Shown here piece by piece: positions 34,365-51,000 of a stretch of 64,000 bases of DNA. The notes beneath the pieces are model-generated. The model saw nothing but the letters and a program-made list of their open reading frames with translations, was not told the DNA's origin and ran no database searches. Every line of letters begins with the position of its first letter. Within the stretch, counting starts at the first letter, position 1. The translations under genes were made by a program, and so were the position numbers. Origin of the DNA: Clavelina lepadiformis (taxonomy: Eukaryota; Chordata; Ascidiacea; Aplousobranchia; Clavelinidae); contig NC_135246.1 in the NCBI RefSeq assembly GCF_947623445.1, forward strand, positions 12,011,856 to 12,075,855. Reading direction: 5' to 3'.

Positions 34365-36188
34365 TCATTCCGATATTCCCGTGACGAGATACTTGCAGAA
34401 ACCTATATTATAACATTAAAATAAATTTCCATGTTTATGAAAAGTAATATGACTTTGGTACGGTTGAGCTCCATGTTACATATAGGCCTACCAAATGGTT
34501 GCAGAGATCGAGCACCACAAAAACAGGTGAAAATATTTCATTAATCAAAAAGAAAACAACGAAGGTTTTACTCATAATATATTACCTTGTCACTTCTATT
34601 AATTATAGCGCAGTTTGTCGCTTTGACACCTCCATTGTTTACTTTCAATTCGTCACTTGTTATACTTTCAACAATGCTGTAGAGTGAGCCTAACATTAGG
34701 CTATCTTTATTTCCCGTTTGTTGGTTGTTGTCTAGTTTCTTCCACACTGATAGTCGATTTACTTATTTAACTATCCTTTTTTCGTAATAGTTTTATTGTA
34801 CCATGTTATGTATATTTAAATTCCCAAAATCAACAGTTTCAATTCTGTACTGTATCTTGCCTCGATGACGAACAAATGCTGTGTTGTGTACAAGAAATGT
34901 TGATACCTACTTTTGTAGCACTCGTTGCAACCACTTATTTGTATAATAAAAGGTTAAATTACTTAAGTTTTACTTTATCACAAATATCAAATTATATTTT
35001 CTGTAGGGGTAACAAGGAAATTTATTTGGAGAAATTTTAATCTACACATTGTGTGTGCTCCCAAGTTTATCATTATTTTATCGACATATAATTACTTACT
35101 TTCAATATTAAGTGCACCATTGATGTCTTCTTTTCCGTCCATAACTGAATTGATATCTTCGATGTTCATTTTTTCTCCTGGGAAAAATATTCAAAAGTAT
35201 TATAAACTTATATTTTCCATCATCTGCTTATCAAGTGAAAGATCGCAACCAACCAAGAGTTCGAAGAACATGTCTAACTTCAGCTCCCATTACAGTTCCA
35301 TTTCCTTCCTTGTCGAAGACTCTGATGCCCTCAAGAAGGTCATCATAGGTTCCTGGCACAATATTGTTCAAGGCAGCGACATAAATCGGGAGAAATTCTT
35401 CGTAGCTCAACATCTTTGTTGACATTTCTGCGCCACAAAATGAGTTGTTAATCGCTTCAATGTTGGCAAAATAAAGTAAAAATTGTTTTAAATAAACCTT
35501 GCTTTGATGGACGCAGGAGGAGCTTTCCAATAACTTCTTCCGCCGGATTCATGTTTAGAGCACGAAGAAGGTCCGATACTTGGTTGTAGCAAATTTTGAA
35601 ATCAGTCGTTTTTGTGAAAATTTCGAAAGCTTCTTTAATAGCTAATAAACAAAATTTAGAAACTATGCTGAAGTAATACATTTGATAAAATGGTAGCATG
35701 ATTTATAATGACTTTCTGTGTAGGAGCCATTGCTTGCATTTGAAAAATAAAAGCCTCTGATACACTGAAAAAACTTGTAGCCTACATTCTAAGTGTTTTC
35801 TTTCTTAAATGTTAACGTAACCTGATCATAGCTAAATGTTAACCACAGTGTAAAGTTTATCTATCCTTACACTAATTCGAACCTCTACCTAATAATTATT
35901 AAGAAAATACAACACAATACAATGATTTTTTCCCGAACCAAGCTGCTTATCTCAAACTGGTGGCAAAATAATTTACTTTGAAAATAAAATCACTTACCAT
36001 CCAATTGTTGGTCGGTAAGGTCAACCTGTAAAGAAAGATATAATTAATGTTCAACTTTTCGCCAAAACCTTTCGATTAAAATTATCTAGCTCTGAGGTCA
36101 CTATAAAGCCTTGGATATGTGCTTGTAGCCTAGCAAGTTATACTTGGATAAGCGTTTTTGCAAAATACTTTAAAAGCCGTCTCACCAT
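34365..36188 (-). CDS. Essential myosin light chain D
   Basis: Alkali light chain, 154 residues. Exons in transcript order: 36186-36188 (ATG only, donor GTGAGA), 35998-36025, 35498-35641, 35254-35427, 35100-35177, 34365-34402. All junctions are GT-AG and in phase. Motifs: [72 protein letters not shown], and the end [10 protein letters not shown]. The segment after the first EF hand reads [12 protein letters not shown] where the family has VxKxLGNPxxE, so this paralogue is the most altered in the first linker. It lies about 3.8 kb from gene C on the same strand, with an old hAT element between them. A muscle role is inferred from the cluster and the TATA box. Confidence 0.93.
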
Positions 36189-36292
36189 TTTCCAGATTAA
36201 ATAAGTGATGTAATTTTCAACACCAAGTAGAATCCCTAATCCCTTTTGTAGGTGACTCTTAAACCAAATGATGGAAAATTTTTGACGAAGTA

Positions 36293-36300
36293 CTTATATA
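36293..36300 (-). promoter_or_regulatory. TATA box of light chain gene D
   Basis: TATATAAG on the minus strand, 105 bases upstream of the ATG, the same octamer and nearly the same spacing as at gene B. A CACGTG E-box lies about 12 bases further upstream (36312-36317). Confidence 0.55.
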
Positions 36301-36317
36301 CACTTTTTGCCACGTGA

Positions 36318-37667
36318 TGCAAAACGAGAAAGCCATCGATCGGTCGCGATCCTGTTTCTATGTAGATGAGAGATTTGTAAGCAGCTGCATGGCAAATTGA
36401 AACCTTATTCAAAGAAATCCTTTCTGTCTCGAAATTAAGCGGCGAGAATTTCATCAACAAATGTTTACAATACATGATGGTAAAATTGTCCATATACCAT
36501 TCTTTATATTCACAATATATATTTACACAACGCACCAGCATAAGCTCCAAGCAACAAAACGCATTCATAAAAACGATAGGGTTGAAAATACGTCGGCGCG
36601 CTACTTGAAACAACCAAACACAAATTACCTTAACACAGACACACATTTAGAGAGGGAAAAAGCACGATTCTCGTTTAATAAGTTAAAATTATTCACTGTT
36701 AAACAAAATTTCATTAAAATATGAATAACTGTTTGTTTATTGAACTAAGTAAGTATGATTAGTAAGTAATAACATAACATTTTGGATATTACAAAGATAA
36801 GAGTAGAACATGAACATACGAGTGGTGCATCGACGATGGTTATGAAAAAAACAACTGTACGCTACCAATAACGGTTTTAAAAATTTACAAGCCATTAAGA
36901 AACGAGACAACATTTCAGCATCATTTTGCTGAAAAAACTTTCACACCTATGTACCAGCTGATTGTATGCGTTATATTATACAAATGCAATGAGTAAGGTT
37001 GTTAAATATGAAATAAGCGAATCGAAATGTAACGTGATAATAACAAACGCTTGATGAAAAGAAATTGATTTGTAAATTGTCTGGAGCCAATGAACAGCTG
37101 TTAGGTTGAAGATTGATGCTTCCACTTACAATTCCTTGCCAGCGACGAAAATCAAGTTGTCTGATCGCTCGCAAGAAAAGATGCGAAAAGTAGGTATCAG
37201 TAGGGGGCTAAGTCAAAGAAAAGCAGAAACTGGTTCGCAAAACGAAAGGAAGACATTTGTCGCAATAGTTATGTTACACAGAATCATAACTGCAAGCAAG
37301 AAGTAATCAGGTAAAATCGCTTATAAAATGGGACAGGGCAACTGATACAATTAAACTGAGTTTGTAATAATAAGTTTAATAAAAAAGTCACATGCTTGAG
37401 TTTTAAGCAAAAGCTCATCTGCTGTAATTTAGCTTGTACAATTTGCCCAAAGCGATATCAAACCCTGTCTGTGACGAAAAAAATCTAATACATTCAGCGA
37501 ACACAAAAGTTTAAGGCAGTTACAAAGCTAAAACAAGACAAGCACTAATACTTTAATATGATTCAGTGAGTTTTTGGGGATTAGTTTAATGCAGGATTAC
37601 TTGGATGAGTTGGTGGTTGATTAATCATGAGGTGATCTAATATAAGCTGTTATAGGATGAAAACAAC
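36318..37667. other. Spacer between light chain D and Abi
   Basis: No gene recognised. The open frame 36236-36646 (-) overlaps the gene D promoter and looks like a chance frame. A minus-strand ATTAAA at 37585-37590, 78 bases past the Abi stop, may be the Abi polyadenylation signal. Confidence 0.45.
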
Positions 37668-43689
<6,022 letters not shown>

Positions 43690-44394
43690 TTAAAATATGC
43701 AGTCAATCAGTAAGTTTTACAACATTGCTTATAAATGGAATGAAAACTGTAAGACAAGAGTATCAGTCACAAAAAAACACAGCAGTTGAATAAAATGCAT
43801 CAAATCGATGGTTGTAATTTGGCATTCAAACTGCCAAACTTATTTTGTTAGTATATAATTATATTACATGTAAATTTGTGCGCATACCGACGAGTCACAT
43901 GTGCACAAACGCATTAAAATTTACCAACAGCTTTACTGAAGTTTTATTGAGAGGACAATAATACTCTACCATCACTAAAACGGAAGATGCTAGTTGAGAG
44001 AATTAATATTTGAAACAACATAGTCAGTGTATAGTTTTATGTAGAGTAACTAAGCATGAAATGCTAGATGGAGTATGCAAGTTTTTCAGTAATTACACTT
44101 TGATGTTTCACATTAATGACGTGGATTTTTATTTTGATGCCTTAGTGTGGAATGGCAAACCAACAAATACCTTCGATGAGTAGTATAATTTATGCAGCAA
44201 GAATCAGTAAACCTTGGTTAGTGAGTCAGAACACTGCCTGATTACAAATTAATGAAGGGTCAGATATGTCTGCTGCACTGGGCAAGTACAACCTAAGACA
44301 TACAATTATAGAAAACAGATATTCTGCAATGCATCAATGGATATCCTAAGCCAATAAGTGACAAAACGGATTGGAAGTATAGCAATTATTCAAC

Positions 44395-44570
44395 GAAAAA
44401 TCGTGTGTGCAAAGATACAAATATTTAGTGTAACGGCATGCACAGAAGAATCGATTCTTTGTATATTTATATTAAATTGGAAAATTGGTATGTTTTTTTT
44501 AAATCGATGTGAACGTGCAAAAATTTGGCATGCACATTGACGAATTTCATGCGTGTGTGTGCCACACCTC
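44395..44570 (+). repeat. Relative of the 9.2-9.6 kb repeat
   Basis: Shares the GGCATGCAC start, a TATTAAATTGG block and TTGACGAATTTCATGCGTG with the repeats at 9225-9640. It appears to be a diverged single unit. Confidence 0.35.
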
Positions 44571-44817
44571 CCATTATAGACAGTGTGGTAAAAAAGATGG
44601 CATTCACACAGAAGAATTTTGAATGTGTGCTGTTGAAGTATAGACTGAGTGGAAAACCTGCGCTTAGCAAAACAATTGAACGTGAGTCCACTCAGGTTTC
44701 CCTTTTATTTAAAAATAAATTAATGTATGGTAGCCTATAAACTATACAAATGATTGATGAACAAAATTTGTGGTGAAAAGATGTCAAAATAAATGTATGA
44801 ACAAAATTGGGAGTCTT

Positions 44818-44890
44818 GTGCAGAAATACACAACAAGACAACTAAATGATGTCACAATTCGTTTATTTGAGTAAAGTAGTTAGGGGTCTA
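44818..44890 (+). mobile_element. Partial copy of the 26074 MITE
   Basis: Begins GTGCAGAAATACACAACAAG and holds GATGTCACAATT, matching the left end of the element at 26074-26307. TGATGTCA at 44847-44854 replaces the CRE, as expected from CpG decay. The right end was not found with confidence. Confidence 0.4.
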
Positions 44891-45369
44891 ATATTTGTGT
44901 TTGTGCAATTTTTGCATTAGAGCCCTAAACCAAAATGGCCGCTTGACAGTCAGCAGTCTATCATTATTTGGTAATAAATGGGAAAAAAAATCTCATCCAG
45001 CTGTCCAGTCATTCATCCCAGTAAGGCTATCTGAGGCATGCTCAATGTCATAAAATGAAAAGTTCACTCTTTCAAGTACATCAATAAGCTATACGATGTG
45101 TCAAGTAGGCTAGTTTAACCACTATATATCTATTGTCTTAAAAAGGTTTGTCTGAGTGGTTTAAGTTCTGACTTTTCCATGAATAGCTTATAGCCTAGCA
45201 AGTTCACAACGAGAACACGTAGCCATGTTTAGCCTACATCAAAATAATCCCGAAAGATTCTGCACAAGCGTAACGTTCATTTCCTGCTTTCATTAGAGAG
45301 AATTTTATTACAAACACTACGTAGTCTTTTAAATTTTCCGAATAGAGTGACTACTGGTTCTCATTGTAA

Positions 45370-45562
45370 GTAGGTCACACCAGCTCATAGTTAAAGATAG
45401 GAGGTTATGTTAGGAGAATGGGACGGGAACGTAAAAAGTTGGTTTAAGCTAATTAGCGTTTAAGTGATGTTGAAGTTCAATTTAGATTGAAAGGAAGATT
45501 TAGGTTAGATTTACCATTTAGGTTACTATGTTATAACATTTAAGTTAGGTTAACAAGAATTC
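45370..45562 (-). repeat. Dispersed repeat family R1, copy 4
   Basis: The longest copy seen: AGGTCACACCAGC, then GTTAAAGATAGGAGGTTATG, TTAGGAGAATGG, a variable middle, then TTAGGTTACTAT and TTTAAGTTAGGTTAACAAG. It links the two halves seen separately in copies 1/2 and 3. Confidence 0.55.
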
Positions 45563-45712
45563 ATGAAAAATAGGGATGTCTCCTACTAAAATAATATACT
45601 GGTTCGCTTGGACCACTAGGATGATTTTAATTGCTTGTGTACTAGTCGATACCGGTGGTTTTGCACAAATGACTGTGGTCAATGGACTAATTTCAATTAT
45701 AGCAACGCTACA

Positions 45713-46467
45713 TACAGTAGAATTCGCCTATATCGACACTTTTTCGTTGGTCCCGGCGAAATTCCTATCTTTTACATACATTCATTTCTAGCTCGCCTAT
45801 ATCGACCTCTTTTCTGATCCCCCAGAGCAGTGGTTCCCAACCTTTTTTTAGTCACGGACCCCTTTCTAAAAATTATTTTATCAAGCTTAAGAACCCCTAA
45901 ATTTTAAGACTGACCCGAACTAACCAATAATTTTGCAAAACTACGATTACCACGTGAAAATAATTGAATAGGCTATTGTTATCTAATTCTGCCAATTTCC
46001 ATTGCACTCACGGACCCCCTGCCCCAGAGCATTTTGTTCGTTTATAGTGACAGTTGTAGTTATTCTTTTCACTCTTTTCACTTTTCTCTGACCACTTTAT
46101 GACGTTATCATATGACGGTTTAGGTTGCCTAATCATATCTGACGTAATTATGATGTCACTATGACTTATTACGACTTCAGCAGTGTCCACAAATTTGCAT
46201 ATTGGACAGGACAGCTGTTTTGGTTTGGCTATCGTCTTAGTCGGCTGATGAGTGTCTCTCTTCTCCCCAAGGAATGTGACTACTCCGTTTTATATCAATA
46301 TGTAAATGCAATTTAGCGCACACTTAGCCTACTTATCGATTAGATTGCCTGCAAAGAAATGAACACCACAGCAGCAAATAGAACACCACTTTTATTTACA
46401 GCTTCCAGTCGCCCAATAATATAATCGAGGTATTCTCGTTTGCCTTGAATACACTCGGTTCACTGTA
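45713..46467. mobile_element. pogo-like element with a nested hAT insertion
   Basis: Candidate element 45715-46465 bounded by TA on both sides, with left end CAGTAGAATTCGCCTATATC and right end in reverse CAGTGAACCGAGTG. Both look like pogo/Tigger termini (CAGTRGAAC...). The terminal match is imperfect, so the pairing is tentative. A complete small hAT element (45828-46021) sits inside it. No transposase frame. Confidence 0.35.
45820..46029. mobile_element. 194-bp hAT-type MITE with perfect TSD
   Basis: The element is 45828-46021. It starts CAGTGGTTCCCAACCTTTTT, a textbook Charlie-type hAT terminus, and ends GGACCCCCTG. It is flanked by CCCCAGAG on both sides (45820-45827 and 46022-46029). 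CACGGACCCC occurs near both ends in the same direction. Non-coding and non-autonomous. Confidence 0.8.
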
Positions 46468-46875
46468 TAAAAATTAATGTTGTAGATTCGCAAAATTATT
46501 GATTCTTTCTGGCATAAATCGCCTCTCTGATTTCTTAAGTTACTTTTCGCGTTCCTCTTTTTCGCTTCTCTATTTTATGTTGTTTTTCTTTTATTGAAAA
46601 TGGAATGCATCGCTTATTTATGTGGTTACATAACCTTTTTCTAACCACATAAATCTTTCTTCTGTTCATTCGGTTGATGACTTCCAAAAGTTGCACTATC
46701 TTGGCTAAGTTTTGACATCTGAATTCTGACGTATATGTTTTCCAAATTGTTGTACCATCGAGGTAAGGTCAAAACTCACAATAAGTCAAAACTAGCTCTA
46801 CACTGAATTGCGTTTTAAACTCGGACGTTGTTGCGACTGTAGTCAGTTTAAGCAGAGCGTATTGTGTAGCATAAG

Positions 46876-47290
46876 AATGTCGAATAAAAGATTATCACAT
46901 TATCACATTATGGAAAAAGTACGACATTGTTAGTCAGTTCAAAAGCAAAAATGGTACAACAGTGGCGAAATTTGCGAAAGATTGTGAAATCTCAAGAACA
47001 ACTTTGATTTCATTTTTGAAGAATCAAGACAAAATAATTTCCGATCTTGAGGCAGGGCGCAGTAGCGAAACAAAACGGAAGTGGAAGTATGAATTTCATG
47101 TTGTGACAAGCCGTTGTTGAAATGGTTCCGGTATGCAAGAAATGAAAATAGATTCCAGTTCACCATGACTATAAAAACGGCACAAATTAATGGTATGGTG
47201 TAATATTTTTTATCCTCGCATTAAGGAAAGTCTTTGCAATGGTCCCCTTGGCTCGAGGTCCGGTTATCGAGGTAGCGTTTGTTCAAGTTC
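46876..47290 (+). mobile_element. pogo/Tigger transposase remnant
   Basis: From 46917 the frame reads KYDIVSQFKSKNGTTVAKFA, then CEISRTTLISFLKNQDKI, a Psq/CENP-B-type helix-turn-helix. After a stop and frame change it reads LLKWFRYARNENRFQFTMTI, matching the second DNA-binding part of Tigger/CENP-B-like transposases. A start-like MSNKRLSHY lies at 46878 in another frame. No DDE catalytic part follows. The sequence near 47245-47275 (CTCGAGGTCCGGTTATCGAG) resembles pogo terminal sequence, so this is a 5' transposase fragment joined to a right end by internal deletion. Confidence 0.7.
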
Positions 47291-47407
47291 CGATTCCACA
47301 TTTTTTTTCTGTCTCTTCTGATTTTTTTATATTGAATTGCCCGAATTTAAAACTGTTCACCAGGACCACTGAATAAGCGTCGCAAATTCCTTGGCCAAGG
47401 GCACTAC

Positions 47408-47480
47408 CAAGACAGCGCAACTGCATATCGAACCCGGGTCGCATTTTTCCTTGGTTAACCCAGCGTTGTAACCAAGAAGG
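47408..47480 (-). repeat. tRNA-like sequence, probably SINE-derived
   Basis: On the minus strand GGTTACAACGCTGGGTTAAC resembles a pol III A box and D-arm/anticodon region, and CCCGGGTTCGATATGC is a near-consensus B box about 35 bases later. No full cloverleaf with a 7-bp acceptor stem could be drawn, so a tRNA-derived SINE or decayed tRNA is more likely than a working tRNA gene. Confidence 0.4.
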
Positions 47481-47486
47481 GCTCAA

Positions 47487-48008
47487 AAGCCAAGAAATAC
47501 CGTAAGTACTAAGCGCAACTAAAGCTACAAGTAATTTGTGGTTTTCAAGCTATAAAATTGTTGTAAGCCTATTGTAACAGCAAACTTGTTGACAAGAAGC
47601 AAAGAGGAAAAAATTTTCATTTGATTAAAATTAAGTTTTGAGTACATTCACGTTTTGTCTTAAAATTAAAACAAGTTCAAAATTCATGAGTTTCCATGAA
47701 AGAACTTTTTAAAATTGTTAACTTAATCTTGCTTAGTTTCTTTTACGGTTAGTTGTTCAAGGTAAGTTACTTTGATTTTTTATTTGTGATTTCTTTGTTA
47801 GTCGACCACACATGTCCTACTTCGAAATTACTAGAGCATATCATTATCAACAAGAAGCGATTCGACAATGATTTTGCAGCAAATGTTGGAAGGCTAGTGT
47901 GAACGAGAGTAGCGGAAAACAAGTTAGATTGACCTAATTACAAACACTGACTACATTGTAGAATCCACAAAGTACCTGCAAAACCATTCATTTTGTACGC
48001 TAAGGCTA
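47487..48008. other. 5' flank of HEXIM
   Basis: No coding exon recognised. It should hold the HEXIM promoter and 5' UTR. No TATA box is evident. Confidence 0.4.
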
Positions 48009-51000
48009 ATGGCTACCGAAGTTATTCGCATGGATCCATCTGGCATTGATGGAGACTGCGACACCTCGAGCACAGACACGCGTTTTGCCGGGAATGGGCA
48101 GCGGGAAGTCCCGCAGAGTAATGATGACAAACCCGATGCTCCAATGCAGCCCCATGGTGGCAAACGCGGACATAATCATCAACATGCACAGCATCATCAT
48201 CGTCGCAAACCATCCAAAAAGAAACGAAAATGGAAGCCGTATTCAAAAATGACTTGGGAGGTAGGCGAGACCCAAGTACCCAACCTTAGCAAATACAAGT
48301 TATTTTTAATCTTTTTAACTTAGTTTGGTATTGTGATAAATGATGTGCTCTTCGCCTCATACTTTACTTTTTTAAATTCAAGTGAAAATAAACGAAAGGG
48401 TTGTTTTACATGGTTCTGAAATACCATTTGCAAGAAATCATCAGTAAAAACAGGCTGAAAAGTTTTGGAGCAAAAAGTTCATGTGCCAATATGCTGCCTT
48501 AGAATTGCTGTTAGATTTGTTGGTGTATTTATTGTTGGTGTTGGTGTGCTGAAAGCAATCATACTACAAATGTAGTAGAAATGACTGACTTGGCGTACTA
48601 GCTATTTTAGAAAAACAGCTACTTTATACGTTGCGATGTTGTGCCAAGAACCCTTAGTGGAGGTTGTGGCACCTGCACGCAAGAGGTTTATCATCAAGCA
48701 TGCCAAAGTTTTTTATCTTCATGCTGATTTATAATTAAATAGAGAAAAACTGGTCAATTTAATGCCAATTTATAAAAAACAAACAAAGAATTGAGGCTTT
48801 AGTAGTTTAGTACGTCATGCTAAAATTCTCGACTTTGCACACATAAACTCTCGTCAAAAACTCTCATAATTTTCAGTCATGCTGAGACCTTGACAATTGC
48901 AGCTTAAATGTTTACACAAATTATTTTTTTATTACTGAAAACTTAGCCACTGATGATTGTTGAATTTCCATAAATTTTGTAGTATCAATATGTCTCCAGA
49001 ACTAGTGTATACATATAATTAATATCTGTTATAGCTAATAAATGTTGTTGTTTCTTAATTTTGTTGTTTCTTGACTTTGGTGATTTCGGTACTACAAAGA
49101 TGGTCATTGTGATATTTGATATGCGGAATGGTGTTATTGAAATAGCTTTATATTGTTTAGTATGAAGGTTATAGTAAGATACTGATTCTAAGGCTATATC
49201 TAAGTTTAGTACGAAAACTATGAATTAACTATTTAAAGTTTTAGTTTTATACAGACAAGAAGATATCGTAATTACGATGAATGCATAAGATAAAAATTAA
49301 CAAAATTTAAAAAAGTCCTGCAAAACTGTGAGATAGAGTGATGAAAACTTTGTGTTTAGCGATAACGATACTACAAGAACTTGATGTTAATTTGATTTTA
49401 TTTTCAAGGAGAAAAAAGCTGTGGAGGAAAAAGAAAAACTGAGGGCAGATCGCATTAGGGATGAAATGATTGATAGAGGTAAACTTTGGATGAATGCAAA
49501 ATGTAGAATGCATTTCAAGAAATGGAATCAGCAATGCTGGTTCATGTATGTATATATAAATATTTGCTTATGTTGTCATTGATTTATATAAGGGAGACCG
49601 GTTGCACCATACAATACCACACAGTTTATAATGAATGAGCATGATCCATATGAAGAAGATGCTGTCACAGAAGCAGGTAATGTTAAGAAACTGCAGTTGT
49701 TAGGAACCATTTGTGGTATTTCATTGTAGCTTGAAGTGTTTTGTTTCCACCTATCTTCAAAGTAAAGTTGAATTAATGAATTCTTGACAGAATTGAAATT
49801 TTTTGTGTTTCTTTTTACATCCAATCTTTGAAAGTTTCAGTATTTCAAGCAGTGTCGGCCTGTCAGATTTACAAATGGAAAGGCTGCAGCTAGGCATTTT
49901 CAAACGATTTATTTTTGCATTTGCAGACAAAGGGTGTAAAAGTATTGACCACGAATTCACTGCTAGATCTGCACAAAAATTCAGATTGTGCTTGCATGAA
50001 ATATTGAAATTGCAATTTACAGCAAAATCTAAGTACATGTGCAATCACAAAGAACCAACTATTCATGCTGTTACAATCAAAACATATGTATAGGCCTATG
50101 GCTATCTCCTTTTCGAACAGAAGTGAACAGGGTAACATAATGGAAGCTTTAGTTGCAGTCTACCGTATAATTCGTAGTTAACAATTTTGATTTTTAGGAG
50201 GTCGTACTTTCTGCTTTCATGCTAACCCAGTTCGGAATGAACCTTGCCACTCTATTCAGGCGCAGCTTCTACCCTCTAGGCTTAGTACCTACATTACCGT
50301 GACCTATTGCATCTTTAAAACAACCGGTAAAATATGCCTAGGCTACAAATGAAAGGCCCTGATGCAGTAGCATATAGCCAAGTATATCTTCTATCTATAT
50401 CTTGGCATCTTATAGCAGCAGTATTAGCTGGTTAATTAGCTATGAGCTATTAGCGTAGCAGCAGTATTAACTGGTTAATTCAAACCAGTAGAAAGGTAGG
50501 AGGGCATGCTGCTATTTTGCAAACAACTTGCTAAAAGGTAGTTTTCTTTCTGAGTGCGAGTTGCAAGACAACAACAAACCTAAACTTTTTGGACACAACC
50601 CTAATTGCTTCCAATGAAAAGAAATGAGAAGAGAAAAAAAGTCTAAAATATTAACCACTTTAAAAGAAGAATCGAAAACTAAAAATGCGTTATTTTTTTT
50701 GCTTCGACTTAAACAATATTTACTGGCGGGGCAACAGCCCCTTTGTACGAGCCACCCCTGTTTATAACGTAATGACTAATGACTGTTTTAACACTTAATT
50801 GCAGATATTTGTGCACTTAAAGATAGATTAATTATTGCTGAAGCCTGCTTTTATCTAATAAGTCTTTAATATTGTGTGATATATGTCTTTTTTTCGTAAG
50901 ATGTAATCGTGGGTGTGGCATGTTGATTTTAATATCTATAAAGTGTTACAGCGGGCAGTTATGAACAAAAATTCCAAACATTTTAAATTTTCTTGCACTA

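Noticed and set aside
36236-36646. 136-codon open frame on the minus strand
   Set aside because: It overlaps the TATA box and promoter of light chain gene D and has no recognisable motif.
47408-47480. A functional tRNA gene
   Set aside because: A and B boxes are recognisable, but I could not pair a 7-bp acceptor stem or a normal anticodon arm.
50806-50880. Possible extra HEXIM exon after an acceptor ending aattgcag
   Set aside because: No donor follows before in-frame stops, and exon 3 joins cleanly to 51027-51077 in the right phase.
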